From NCBI RefSeq assembly GCF_001667375.1, contig NZ_LZIN01000084.1, positions 1 through 56,197 of the forward strand: DNA of 56,197 bases, read 5' to 3'. A program made the translations under genes and the position numbers. This document shows, piece by piece, positions 28,957 to 37,042 of the stretch. Each line of letters begins with the position of its first letter. The stretch's first letter is position 1. Source of the stretch: Mycolicibacter sinensis (GTDB lineage Bacteria > Actinomycetota > Actinomycetes > Mycobacteriales > Mycobacteriaceae). The notes under the pieces are model-generated. The model saw only the letters and a list, made by a program, of their open reading frames with translations, searched no databases and was not told where the DNA came from.

Positions 28957-30078
28957 TCAACCCCGCACAAGTCGCAGATAGGCGGCCGCCATCTCCAACC
29001 GCACGGCCAACACCGCAAGCTGCTGCTCGACCCCGCCCGGGCCGGTCGGCGCCTCCGCCTCCAAAAACCCAGCCGGCGCCGCGGTTTCCTCCTGCGCCCC
29101 CGGCAACAGCGGCACATCCCCCGCGCCGACCAGGTCGGCATCGTCCAGACCGCTGACCCGGGCCGCGACCACGGTACGGTCAGCGGCCAGCGTCAAGGCC
29201 AGCACCCGCAGCCGGTGGGCGGCCGGGCCGTCGATCTGCTCGTCATGGAAGATGTCGGCGGATCCCGCGGCGGCCCGATCCCGCAGCGCACTCACCGCAT
29301 CGGCCAGCCCCGTCGCGGCCACCGTGGTCCGCCCGACCCGCAGCATCGCCGCGCAGCCGTGCCGGGCCAGCGCCAGCGTCGCCGCGCAGTCACCGGCCAG
29401 CGCGACGTCGCGGCCGACGATCCGGTCCGCCAGCATCTTGGCCGGATTGGTGAACAGCTCGCGCCCGGCGCTGTTGCGCAGCGCCTCGGCGTCCAGTTGG
29501 TCGGCCAGCGCGCCCAGGTCGGTCGCGGTGGCCGCTGTCTCCACCGCGTCCATCACCGCCAGCCCGGCGGCCAGGTAGCGCGGCAGGCCGAATTCGTCCG
29601 GTACACCCAGCCGCGGCTCCAGCACCGCGACCCGGCCGGCGGTGGCGTCGCGCAGCGGGCCCTCATAGGGCGCCACCACCACCACCCGCGCACCGCGCCG
29701 CACCCCGGCTGCAGCCGCGGCGACCAGCGCCGGGTCCCCCGGATCATCGCCGGCGACGACCAGCACATCCAGCGACCCGATCCACGCCGGGGCCTCGGCG
29801 GCCAGCACCAGCGGCTCGCGAGCCGAGTCCCCGCGGGCCGCGGACAGCAGGCTTCCTGCCGACGCCGCCGTTCCGCGGGTTGCCACCCAGATCAGCGTGC
29901 GCGGCGGATAGTCCCGGCTGTCGCTGCGCACCGCGTCCAACGCGCCCTCGGCGACCGCCGCGGCGGTGGCGCGCACCTGCGCCCCGGCCATCGACGCCGC
30001 CCACAGCGCCCCGTCCCGGTCGGCGGCCAGCAGCGCCTCGGTGTCGTCGAGGTCGACGGTGGAAGAGAACGCGTTCAC
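28957..30078 (-). CDS. SIS-domain protein, Rv3256c-like
   Basis: A 373-aa protein related to bifunctional phosphoglucose/phosphomannose isomerases (TobH-like), function unproven. The N-terminal half has a sugar-isomerase-like core (TLIWVATRGTAASAGSLLSAA, LDVLVVAGDDPGDPALVAAAAAGVRRGARVVVVAPYEGPL); the C-terminal half is a second SIS-like lobe. It is always between manA and pmmA in mycobacteria. The GTG start at 30078 overlaps the pmmA stop as GTGA, so it probably acts in hexose-phosphate supply. Confidence 0.88.
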   Translation of the reverse strand: MNAFSSTVDLDDTEALLAADRDGALWAASMAGAQVRATAAAVAEGALDAVRSDSRDYPPRTLIWVATRGTAASAGSLLSAARGDSAREPLVLAAEAPAWIGSLDVLVVAGDDPGDPALVAAAAAGVRRGARVVVVAPYEGPLRDATAGRVAVLEPRLGVPDEFGLPRYLAAGLAVMDAVETAATATDLGALADQLDAEALRNSAGRELFTNPAKMLADRIVGRDVALAGDCAATLALARHGCAAMLRVGRTTVAATGLADAVSALRDRAAAGSADIFHDEQIDGPAAHRLRVLALTLAADRTVVAARVSGLDDADLVGAGDVPLLPGAQEETAAPAGFLEAEAPTGPGGVEQQLAVLAVRLEMAAAYLRLVRG

Positions 30079-31475
30079 GACCGTGACTTCTCGGTGGCGA
30101 CGGCCTCGATCTGCTCGGCGACCTTGGCCACCACCGCATCCACCGCGGCGGCGTCGGGCGCCTCCACATTGAGCCGCAGCAGCGGTTCGGTGTTGGAGCT
30201 GCGCAGGTTGAACCAGCTGCCCTCACCGAGGTCGACGGTCACCCCGTCCAGGCGGTCGACGGAGGCTTGCTCGCCGAACGCCGCGAGGACCGCCTCCACG
30301 CACGCCGCTGCGTCATCAACGGTGAAGTTGATCTCGCCGGAGGCCGCATACCGCTGGTAGTCGGCGGTCAGCTCGGACAGCGGCCGCTGCTGTTCGCCGA
30401 GTGCGGCCAGCACGTGCAGGGCGGCCAGCATGCCCGAGTCGGCGCCCCAGAAGTCGCGGAAGTAGTAGTGCGCCGAGTGTTCCCCGCCGAAGATGGCGCC
30501 GGTCTCGGCCATCAGCCCCTTGATGTAGGAGTGCCCCACCCGCGACCGCAGCGGGGTACCGCCGCGCTCGGCCACCAGTTCGGCCACCGCCCGCGAGGTG
30601 ATCAGGTTGTGGATCACCGACGCACCGGGTTCGCGGGCCAGCTCGCGGGCGGCGACCAGACCGGTCACCGCCGACGGCGACACCGGCTCCCCGCGCTCGT
30701 CGACGACGAAGCAGCGGTCGGCGTCGCCGTCGAAGGCCAGCCCGATGTCGGCACCGGTGTCTCGGACGAAGGCCTGCAGGTCAACGAGGTTGGCCGGGTC
30801 CAGCGGGTTGGCTTCGTGGTTCGGAAAGTTGCCGTCCAACTCGAAATACAGCGGTAGCAGCGTGACCGCCCCGATTGAGCCGAACACCGCCGGAGCGGTG
30901 TGGCCGGCCATCCCGTTGCCGGCATCGACGGCGACCCGCAGCGGGCGCGAGCCGCTGATGTCGACCAGGGAGTGCAAGAACGCCGCGTAGTCGTCCAGCA
31001 CGTCCCGATCGGTGATGGCGCCGCGCTGTCCGGACCGGCCGGCGCCCGGGTCCACGCCCGCGATCAGCTCGTCGCGGATCCGGCCCAGCCCGGTGTCGGC
31101 ACCGACGGGCTTGGCGCCCGCCCGGCACAGCTTGATCCCGTTGTAGGCGGCCGGATTATGGCTGGCGGTGAACATCGCGCCCGGGCAGTCCAGCGAACCG
31201 GAGGCGAAGTAGAGCTGGTCGGTCGAGGCCAGACCGATCCGGACCACGTCGAGGCCCTGGGCGATCACCCCTTCGGCGAACGCCGCCGACAGCGGCGGCG
31301 AGCTCTCGCGCATGTCGTGGCCGATCACCACCTGGCGGGCGCCCTCGTCGCCCATCAGCCGGGCGAATGCGGCCCCGACCTCCGTAACCAGTGATTCATC
31401 GATCTCCGAACCGACCAGACCACGTACGTCGTACGCCTTGATCACACGGTGGACAGCCGCAGCGGGCCGAGACAT
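30075..31475 (-). CDS. pmmA: Phosphomannomutase
   Basis: Converts mannose-6-P to mannose-1-P for GDP-mannose. The 466-aa alpha-D-phosphohexomutase has the phosphoserine loop MFTASHNPAAYNGIK, the metal loop FDGDADRCF, the sugar loop GGEHSAHYYF and the phosphate-binding RSSNTEPLLRLNVE. Corresponds to Rv3257c. The ATG at 31475 follows CAGGAG. It heads the pmmA-Rv3256c-manA operon, all with overlapping ends. Confidence 0.96.
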   Translation of the reverse strand: MSRPAAAVHRVIKAYDVRGLVGSEIDESLVTEVGAAFARLMGDEGARQVVIGHDMRESSPPLSAAFAEGVIAQGLDVVRIGLASTDQLYFASGSLDCPGAMFTASHNPAAYNGIKLCRAGAKPVGADTGLGRIRDELIAGVDPGAGRSGQRGAITDRDVLDDYAAFLHSLVDISGSRPLRVAVDAGNGMAGHTAPAVFGSIGAVTLLPLYFELDGNFPNHEANPLDPANLVDLQAFVRDTGADIGLAFDGDADRCFVVDERGEPVSPSAVTGLVAARELAREPGASVIHNLITSRAVAELVAERGGTPLRSRVGHSYIKGLMAETGAIFGGEHSAHYYFRDFWGADSGMLAALHVLAALGEQQRPLSELTADYQRYAASGEINFTVDDAAACVEAVLAAFGEQASVDRLDGVTVDLGEGSWFNLRSSNTEPLLRLNVEAPDAAAVDAVVAKVAEQIEAVATEKSRS

Positions 31476-31533
31476 GGACAGGGCTCCTGACGAAGTGGAC
31501 TCTTGCCGCTCAAGCCTAGCCCGCAACCGGCGA

Positions 31534-32028
31534 TCAGTCCGACGGGTCTGGCAAGACGCGAAGATGACCACGCCGCCGGCCGTTGCTCTTGGCGGGCGGG
31601 CCGGGCGGCGCCAGCACCCCGCCGCCGGGAGCGGGGGCGGGTGCGCCCCGGGCGCCGGAATCGGCCGGGCCGGTCTGCGGGTACCACCCGTTGGCCGGTC
31701 GAGAAGACCCGGCCTGCCCGGACTGGCGCTCGCGAACCGCTTCGGCGAGCGCGATCAGGTCGTCGTCTTCGGGCGACACCCACGGGCCGGGGTGGCGGAC
31801 CAGTTCCCAGCCCCTCGGGGCGGTGATCCGGCCGGCGTGATTGAAGCACAGGTCCCACGAATGCGGCTCGGCGGCGGTGGCCAGCGGGCCGACCACAGCG
31901 GTGGAGTCCGAGTAGACGAAGGTAAGTGTCGCCACCGCGTAGTGCGGGCACGCTGGCCGACAGCAGCGACGCGGAACGTTCACGCCCGTGAGGCTATCGT
32001 GGCCGCGCACCGCCGTGGCGCCGGACAC
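31534..32028 (-). CDS. DUF3499 family protein, Rv3258c-like
   Basis: A 164-aa protein of unknown function. The conserved actinobacterial core is near the N-terminus: RRCCRPACPHYAVATLTFVYSDSTAVVGPLA then WDLCFNHAGRITAPRGWELVR. Its Cys/His spacing suggests a small metal-binding module. The C-terminus is low-complexity Pro/Gly/Ala ending in a basic RRRGHLRVLPD. The start is uncertain: GTG at 32028 gives a length close to Rv3258c; GTG at 31983 starts right at the conserved core; TTG at 32034 is also possible. Confidence 0.85.
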   Translation of the reverse strand: MSGATAVRGHDSLTGVNVPRRCCRPACPHYAVATLTFVYSDSTAVVGPLATAAEPHSWDLCFNHAGRITAPRGWELVRHPGPWVSPEDDDLIALAEAVRERQSGQAGSSRPANGWYPQTGPADSGARGAPAPAPGGGVLAPPGPPAKSNGRRRGHLRVLPDPSD

Positions 32029-32073
32029 GCGCAAGGGCCGGGCAGGCTATGCGCAACCGTTACCATCGTCTGC

Positions 32074-32529
32074 GTGACCGCATCGCGTCGCCATGGGCGC
32101 GGCCGTGAGCCCCGCGGGCCGCTGCTTCCGCCGACCGTGCCGGGTTGGCGCACCCGCGCCGAACGGTTCGATATGGCGGTGTTGGAGGCCTACGAGCCCA
32201 TCGAACAACGCTGGAAACAACGGCTGTCGGCGCTCGACATCGCGGTCGACGAGATTCCGCGGATCGCCGCCAAGGACCCTGACAGCGTGCAGTGGCCCCC
32301 GGAAGTGGTCGCCGACGGCCCGATTCCGCTGGCCCGCTTGATTCCCGCCGGAGTCGATGTCCGGGGCAATCCGACGCGGGCGCGAATCTTGTTGTTCCGC
32401 AAGCCGATCGAGCAACGGGCGAACGACAGCACCGAACTCGGAGATTTGTTGCACGAAATTCTGGTGGCTCAGGTGGCCACCTACTTAGATGTCGAACCCA
32501 CCGTCATCGACCCGACGATCGACGACTGA
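32074..32529 (+). CDS. Metallopeptidase-family (zincin-like) protein, Rv3259-like
   Basis: A 151-aa protein at the Rv3259 position, related to the small Zincin_1/DUF1025 metallopeptidase-like family. Recognisable segments are GPLLPPTVPGWRTRAERFDMAVLEAYEPIE and VQWPPEVVADGPIPLARLIPAGVD. Where active relatives carry HEIGH, this has HEILVAQ, so the second zinc His is missing, and the protein is probably not a standard zinc peptidase. The GTG at 32074 begins the homology. It diverges from the DUF3499 gene across 45 bp and converges with whiB2. Confidence 0.85.
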   Translation: MTASRRHGRGREPRGPLLPPTVPGWRTRAERFDMAVLEAYEPIEQRWKQRLSALDIAVDEIPRIAAKDPDSVQWPPEVVADGPIPLARLIPAGVDVRGNPTRARILLFRKPIEQRANDSTELGDLLHEILVAQVATYLDVEPTVIDPTIDD

Positions 32530-32544
32530 GTAACGCGAACGGGC

Positions 32545-32928
32545 TCAGATGATGCCGCGCTTGAGGCGACGGCGCTCACGCTCGGACAGCCCACCCCAGA
32601 TGCCGAAACGCTCGTCGTGCGCCAAGGCATACTCCAGGCACTCGCTGCGCACCGAGCACCGCTGGCAGATCTTCTTGGCCTCGCGGGTGGAGCCGCCCTT
32701 CTCCGGGAAGAACGCCTCGGGGTCGGTCTGCGCGCACAGGGCGCGGTCCTGCCATTCCTCGTTGGTGGCCGTCTCGGCGTCGAACGGGTCGAACTCGTCG
32801 TAGCCGTCCGGTTCGGGAACCAGGCTCAAATGCGGCCGGCTGGGCGGCAGCTCGGCCTCGATTGGCTTCATTACGGTATGAGCTTGCGGTGCCCCCCCGA
32901 TTACGCCCCAAAGGTGCTCATAGGACAT
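32545..32928 (-). CDS. whiB2: Fe-S transcription factor WhiB2
   Basis: Iron-sulfur DNA-binding regulator needed for septation and cell division (WhmD in M. smegmatis). The 127-aa protein has the four Cys of the 4Fe-4S site in ALCAQTDPEAFFPEKGG, KKICQRC and SECLEYA, the G[IVL]WGG turn (FGIWGGLSERE) and the basic RRRLKRGII tail. The ATG at 32928 follows GAGGAGG and yields a WhmD-like length; M. tuberculosis WhiB2 is annotated shorter. Further in-frame codons upstream lack a ribosome binding site. Confidence 0.95.
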   Translation of the reverse strand: MSYEHLWGVIGGAPQAHTVMKPIEAELPPSRPHLSLVPEPDGYDEFDPFDAETATNEEWQDRALCAQTDPEAFFPEKGGSTREAKKICQRCSVRSECLEYALAHDERFGIWGGLSERERRRLKRGII

Positions 32929-33263
32929 GCTGGGCCTCCTCACCTGGTTGCGCGATCCTGATCTGTCGCCCGCTATTGCGATGTTGTCCGTACCAATTCG
33001 AACATGTGATCGAATCTCGGTCTGCGACACCGGAATCGGCTGGCCAACCGGGAAATGACACTGATGTGATTAGACACGGGTTGATCGGCCCGGTCAAGCC
33101 GAATGGCCAAATTCCTTACCATCCCGTGACCGATTTCGGACGTGTCCGAGACCGGCGAGTCCGTGTTGTCTAGACCACACCGGTCCTCCGGCGTGTCTTG
33201 CGGGGGTCGCCGGGACGCACCGCCACACCGGCTGCATCCACACCAAAGGTACTGTCGTGCGCT
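32929..33263. promoter_or_regulatory. Divergent whiB2-fbiA intergenic region
   Basis: 335 bp without a gene, lower in GC than its surroundings on the whiB2 side, so it probably holds both promoters and a long whiB2 leader. The clearest element is an inverted repeat TCGGAC-GT-GTCCGA at 33136-33149. The regulator of this site is not identifiable from sequence. Confidence 0.5.
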
Positions 33264-34262
33264 GTGAAGGTCACGGTTCTGGTCGGCGGGGTTGGCGGTG
33301 CCCGGTTCCTGCTCGGCGTCCAGAAACTGCTGGGCCTCGGCCAGTTCGGCGGTGGCTCCGATGACGGCGAGAGCGCCGCGCACGCACTGACCGCGGTTGT
33401 CAACGTCGGTGACGATGCCTGGATGCACGGGGTGCGCATCTGCCCGGATCTGGACACTTGCATGTACACCCTGGGCGGCGGGGTGGACCCCGAGCGCGGC
33501 TGGGGCCACCGCGACGAAACCTGGCACGCGATGGAGGAGTTGGCCCGTTACGGCATGCAGCCGGACTGGTTCGGTCTCGGCGACCGCGACCTGGCCACCC
33601 ACCTGGTCCGCACCCAGGCGCTGCGCGCCGGCTATCCGCTGACCGAGGTGACCGCGGCATTGTGCGAGCGCTGGCAGCCGGGCGCGCGGCTGCTGCCGGT
33701 AACCAACGACGGCTGCGAAACCCACGTCGTGATCACCGATCCGGCCGACGACTCTCAGCGTGCCATCCACTTCCAGGAGTGGTGGGTGCGCTACCGGGCC
33801 GACGTGCCAACCCACGGATTCGGCTTCGTCGGCAGCGAGAAGGCCAGCGCGACAGCCGAAGTCACCGAGGCCATCGCCGAAGCCGATATCGTGCTCCTGG
33901 CTCCGTCCAATCCGGTGGTGAGCATCGGCGCCATTCTTGCCGTCCCCGGCATCCGCGCCGCACTGCGGTCAACTCAGGCTCCGATCGTCGGCTATTCGCC
34001 GATCATCGCCGGGAAACCGTTGCGCGGCATGGCTGACACCTGCCTGCGCGTGATCGGCCTGGACTCCACCTCGCAGGCGGTGGGCGCCCACTACGGAGCC
34101 CGCAGCGGAACCGGGATCCTGGATTACTGGCTGGTGCACGAGGGCGAGGACGCCGAGGTACCCGGTGTGACGGTGCATTCCGGCCCAATGCTGATGACCG
34201 ATCCGGCCGCGACGGCTGAGATGGTGCGCGCCGGGCTGGAGTTAGCGGGGGTGTCGCTATAA
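33264..34262 (+). CDS. fbiA: F420 synthesis: 2-phospho-L-lactate transferase FbiA
   Basis: Transfers the phosphoenolpyruvate/phospholactate moiety onto Fo to form (dehydro-)F420-0. The 332-aa protein is a full-length CofD family member with VTVLVGGVGGARFLLGVQ at the N-terminus, VNVGDDAWMHGVRICPDLDTCMYTL, and VLLAPSNPVVSIGAIL. The GTG at 33264 gives the same N-terminus as Rv3261. Its TAA stop overlaps the predicted beginning of fbiB. Confidence 0.96.
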   Translation: MKVTVLVGGVGGARFLLGVQKLLGLGQFGGGSDDGESAAHALTAVVNVGDDAWMHGVRICPDLDTCMYTLGGGVDPERGWGHRDETWHAMEELARYGMQPDWFGLGDRDLATHLVRTQALRAGYPLTEVTAALCERWQPGARLLPVTNDGCETHVVITDPADDSQRAIHFQEWWVRYRADVPTHGFGFVGSEKASATAEVTEAIAEADIVLLAPSNPVVSIGAILAVPGIRAALRSTQAPIVGYSPIIAGKPLRGMADTCLRVIGLDSTSQAVGAHYGARSGTGILDYWLVHEGEDAEVPGVTVHSGPMLMTDPAATAEMVRAGLELAGVSL

Positions 34263-35608
34263 CAGGGCGGGCAGAACACGGCAGCGCCGCCAAGGTCGAG
34301 ATCCTCCCCGTCCTCGGCCTGGCGGAATTCCGGCCGGGCGACGATCTGGCGGTCGCGCTGGCACAAGCCGCACCATGGCTGGCCGACGGCGACATCGTGG
34401 TCGTCACCAGCAAGGTGGTGTCCAAGTGCGAAGGACGTATTGTGCCGGCGCCGCATGATGCCGAAGCGCGAGATGCCCTGCGCCGCCAGCTGGTCGAGTC
34501 CGAGGCGGTGCGGGTGCTGGCCCGTAAGGGCCGCACCTGGATCACCGAGAATCGGCTCGGCCTGGTGCAGGCCGCCGCGGGCGTGGACGGCTCCAACGTC
34601 GGCTCCGATGAACTCGCGCTGCTGCCGGTCGATCCCGACGCCAGCGCCGCCGCGTTGCGCACCGGCCTGGCCGAGCGGCTGGGCGTGGACGTGGCGGTGC
34701 TGATCACCGACACGATGGGCCGGGCCTGGCGCAACGGGCAGATCGACGTCGCGATCGGGTCGTCGGGCCTGAGCGTCCTCAACAGCTACGCCGGTGCCGT
34801 CGACCGGCACGGCAACGAATTGTTCGTCACCGAAGTGGCGGTCGCCGACGAACTGGCCGCCGCAGCCGACCTGGTCAAGGGCAAGCTCACCGATGTTCCG
34901 GTCGCGGTGGTACGCGGAGTGTCCAGTCCCGACGACGGTTCCACCGCAGCCGCGCTGGTGCGCTCCGGCTCCGACGACCTGTTCTGGCTGGGCACCGCCG
35001 AGGCCATCGAGACCGGGCGACGCCAAGCCCAGCTGCTGCGCCGGTCGGTGCGCACGTTCTCCGGCGAACCGGTGCCCGCCGATCTGGTCACCGACGCCAT
35101 GGCCGAAGCGTTGACCGCCCCGGCGCCGCACCACACCCGGCCGGCGCGGTTCGTCTGGCTGCAGACCCCGGCTGTGCGCACTCGGCTGCTCGATGCGATG
35201 GCACAGCAGTGGCGCGCCGACCTGGCCGGCGACGGCAAGTCGCCCGAGGCGATCGAGACCCGGGTCTCGCGCGGCCGGATCCTCTACGACGCACCCGAAG
35301 TCGTCATCCCGGTAATGGTTCCCGACGGTGCCCATTCCTACCCCGACGCGGCCCGCACCGCCGCCGAGCGCACCATGTTCACCGTCGCGGTCGGCGCCGC
35401 GGTCCAGGCGCTGTTGGTGGCGCTGGCGGTGCGCGGCGTGGGCAGTTGCTGGATCGGGTCGACCATCTTCACCCCCGAACTGGTGCGCGCCGAACTGGAT
35501 CTGCCGGCGGACTGGGAACCGCTGGGCGCCATCGCAATCGGCTACCCGCCGGAGCCAACCGAGCCCCGCCCGCCGGCGCCGGTCGACGACCTGCTGGTGC
35601 GCCGGTGA
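34259..35608 (+). CDS. fbiB: Bifunctional F420 ligase/dehydro-F420 reductase FbiB, no canonical start
   Basis: Adds the glutamate tail to F420-0 and, through its C-terminal nitroreductase-like domain, reduces the dehydro intermediate. Homology to Rv3262 runs from 34259: translation ITGRAEHGSAAKVEILPVLG matches the M. tuberculosis N-terminus MTGPEHGSAS...ILPV at once. The codon there is ATA, overlapping the fbiA stop as ATAA, where M. tuberculosis-type genes have GTGA. No ATG, GTG or TTG lies in frame between the upstream stop at 34217 and 34259; the first canonical start is the GTG at 34397, which would remove 46 conserved residues. Otherwise intact: ITDTMGRAWRNGQ, LTAPAPHHTRP, GSCWIGSTIF. 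Length 449 aa, matching the family. Confidence 0.9.
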   Translation: MTGRAEHGSAAKVEILPVLGLAEFRPGDDLAVALAQAAPWLADGDIVVVTSKVVSKCEGRIVPAPHDAEARDALRRQLVESEAVRVLARKGRTWITENRLGLVQAAAGVDGSNVGSDELALLPVDPDASAAALRTGLAERLGVDVAVLITDTMGRAWRNGQIDVAIGSSGLSVLNSYAGAVDRHGNELFVTEVAVADELAAAADLVKGKLTDVPVAVVRGVSSPDDGSTAAALVRSGSDDLFWLGTAEAIETGRRQAQLLRRSVRTFSGEPVPADLVTDAMAEALTAPAPHHTRPARFVWLQTPAVRTRLLDAMAQQWRADLAGDGKSPEAIETRVSRGRILYDAPEVVIPVMVPDGAHSYPDAARTAAERTMFTVAVGAAVQALLVALAVRGVGSCWIGSTIFTPELVRAELDLPADWEPLGAIAIGYPPEPTEPRPPAPVDDLLVRR

Positions 35609-36144
35609 GCACGCACGCCTCCACGGTCGAAACACTGCGGGCTTGGGCAGCACCGGATTTCGCGCAGGACGCGCTGCGGCATGCGGTTCTGGCGTTTCTG
35701 GATGCCCGCGCCGATGCTTGTGCGCGCGAGTGCGTGCCCGGCCACATCACCGCCTCGGCGCTGGTGCTCGACCACACCGGCGAGCAGGTGCTGCTGACGC
35801 TGCACCCGCGCGTCGGCCGCTGGGTGCAACTGGGCGGGCACTGCGAGGACGCCGACCCCGACATCGTCAACGCCGCACTGCGCGAGGCCACCGAGGAATC
35901 CGGCATCGACGGGCTTCGGCTCGACCCCAGGTTGGCGGCCGTGCATGTGCACCCGGTGACCTGCTCGCTGGGGGTGCCGACCCGGCATCTGGACCTGCAG
36001 TTCGTGGCGCACGCACCGGCCGGCGCGCAGATCGGCATCAGCGACGAGTCGGTGGACCTGCGCTGGTGGCCGGTCGACGCGCTACCGCCGGATGCCGATG
36101 ACGCGCTGCGGTATCTGGTTGGCGCGGCGAGGAATCGGCGCTGA
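35605..36144 (+). CDS. NUDIX hydrolase
   Basis: A 179-aa NUDIX protein. The motif end REATEESGI is intact, but the first Gly and Glu of the GX5EX7REUXEEXGU pattern are replaced (GGHCEDADPDIVNAAL), as in many actinobacterial NUDIX enzymes of unknown substrate. The GTG start overlaps the fbiB stop as GTGA, linking it translationally to F420 genes. M. tuberculosis has a DNA methyltransferase gene (Rv3263) after fbiB instead. Confidence 0.88.
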   Translation: MSTHASTVETLRAWAAPDFAQDALRHAVLAFLDARADACARECVPGHITASALVLDHTGEQVLLTLHPRVGRWVQLGGHCEDADPDIVNAALREATEESGIDGLRLDPRLAAVHVHPVTCSLGVPTRHLDLQFVAHAPAGAQIGISDESVDLRWWPVDALPPDADDALRYLVGAARNRR

Positions 36145-36179
36145 GAGCACCGGTCACCCTGGAGCTGAGCTGCGCACGG

Positions 36180-36251
36180 GAACACCGCCCCGGCATCAGC
36201 GGACTTGAGCGCATCGAGCTGAGCGAGCAGGGCAGAATGGTCATGGGTCAT
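36180..36251 (-). pseudogene. Possible transposase N-terminal fragment
   Basis: From an ATG at 36251 the minus strand reads MTHDHSALLAQLDALKSADAG, which resembles the N-terminus of mycobacterial IS256-type transposases. Resemblance stops after about 23 codons and the frame runs on into the NUDIX 3' end. A short remnant of an insertion sequence is the best explanation, but the stretch is too short to be sure. Confidence 0.35.
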
Positions 36252-36317
36252 CGCGTTGTGTGTCCTTTGCTTGAGTCACTTTGGTCGGTAACTCAATGAC
36301 CACTACGCGATGACCCA
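36244..36317. repeat. 13-bp inverted repeat around the transposase-like start
   Basis: TGGGTCATCGCGT (36244-36256) and ACGCGATGACCCA (36305-36317) are perfect 13-bp inverted arms separated by 48 bp. One arm covers the start codon of the transposase-like fragment. This could be part of an IS end or a remnant of an inverted IS pair. It lies in the 284-bp gap between the NUDIX gene and vapB. Confidence 0.55.
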
Positions 36318-36401
36318 CCCCAAAGCCCTCAACGACACACCAGAGCCCAACCGCCCCAGTCAGCCGCAGGCCCGAAACCCCACTCCAGGGGACTTAGCCC
36401 T

Positions 36402-36430
36402 CGCATGCGCATGCGTTAACATGCATGCAT
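36402..36430. promoter_or_regulatory. Palindrome cluster, probable vapBC operator
   Basis: Three adjoining palindromes directly precede the vapB ATG: CGCATGCGCATGCG (36402-36415), GTTAAC (36415-36420) and ATGCATGCAT (36421-36430). Such palindromes fit the autoregulatory operators bound by VapBC complexes. There is no room for a Shine-Dalgarno sequence, so vapB may be translated from a leaderless mRNA. Confidence 0.5.
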
Positions 36431-36668
36431 GCGTACCACGATCGAGATCACCGACGAACAGCACCGCGCGCTGAGCGCGATCGCGCAGCGTCGCGGGGTG
36501 CGCGGGTTTTCTGCCTTGGTTCAGGAAGCGCTGGACAGCTACCTCGCAAACATGACCACCGACGAAGTCGACCTGCTACTGGGCCTCGAAGGCACCCTCA
36601 GCGACTCCGAGGCACGCGAGGTTCGAACCCGCATCGACGAGGCGAGAACCACGTGGCGGGCGTCGTAG
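36429..36668 (+). CDS. vapB: Antitoxin VapB (ribbon-helix-helix)
   Basis: A 79-aa antitoxin with an N-terminal ribbon-helix-helix DNA-binding fold (MRTTIEITDEQHRALSAIAQRRGVRGFSALVQEALDSYL) and a C-terminal acidic/Arg tail that would wrap the toxin. It overlaps vapC by 16 bp. Upstream in-frame alternatives do not exist; ATGs at 36421 and 36425 are in other frames. Confidence 0.9.
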   Translation: MRTTIEITDEQHRALSAIAQRRGVRGFSALVQEALDSYLANMTTDEVDLLLGLEGTLSDSEAREVRTRIDEARTTWRAS

Positions 36669-37042
36669 TCGTCGATACCGATCTGGTCATCGATTTTCTT
36701 CGCGGCAAAGGCCCCGGCGTGCCCTTGGTTCGCGAGTTGATTGCCGCCCATCGCTTACGTGTCACCGCGATAACCGCATTCGAGCTGCGGGTCGGGACGG
36801 ACTTCTTGGTGCGCCGCGACGACATTCTGCGGTTGATGCGATCACGGACCTTCCCGCTCGATTCCCGAAGCGCTCGGCGTGCGGGCGAAGTGGCCGCGAC
36901 ACTGCGAGACGACGGTCGAGACATCGGGCTGGCCGACTGCCTCCAGGCGGGCATCTGCTTGTCCTTTGATCTGCCGTTGGCCACCCGCAACCGCAAGCAT
37001 TTCGAACGAGTGGACGGGTTGCGGCTGCACGAGCTCGCATAG
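36653..37042 (+). CDS. vapC: Toxin VapC (PIN-domain ribonuclease)
   Basis: A 129-aa PIN-domain RNase that cleaves RNA and halts growth when VapB is degraded. The acidic catalytic residues are visible: Asp8 (VVVDTDLVIDFLRG), Glu44 (AFELRVG) and Asp95 (IGLADCLQAGI), with the TRNRKHFERV end. The GTG at 36653 overlaps vapB, the usual arrangement. The pair lies beside an IS-like remnant and appears acquired relative to the M. tuberculosis gene order. Confidence 0.9.
   Translation: MAGVVVVDTDLVIDFLRGKGPGVPLVRELIAAHRLRVTAITAFELRVGTDFLVRRDDILRLMRSRTFPLDSRSARRAGEVAATLRDDGRDIGLADCLQAGICLSFDLPLATRNRKHFERVDGLRLHELA

Noticed and set aside
34397..35608. Short form of fbiB starting at GTG 34397
   Set aside because: It would drop 46 residues that match FbiB from its very N-terminus, so it is unlikely to be the true start.
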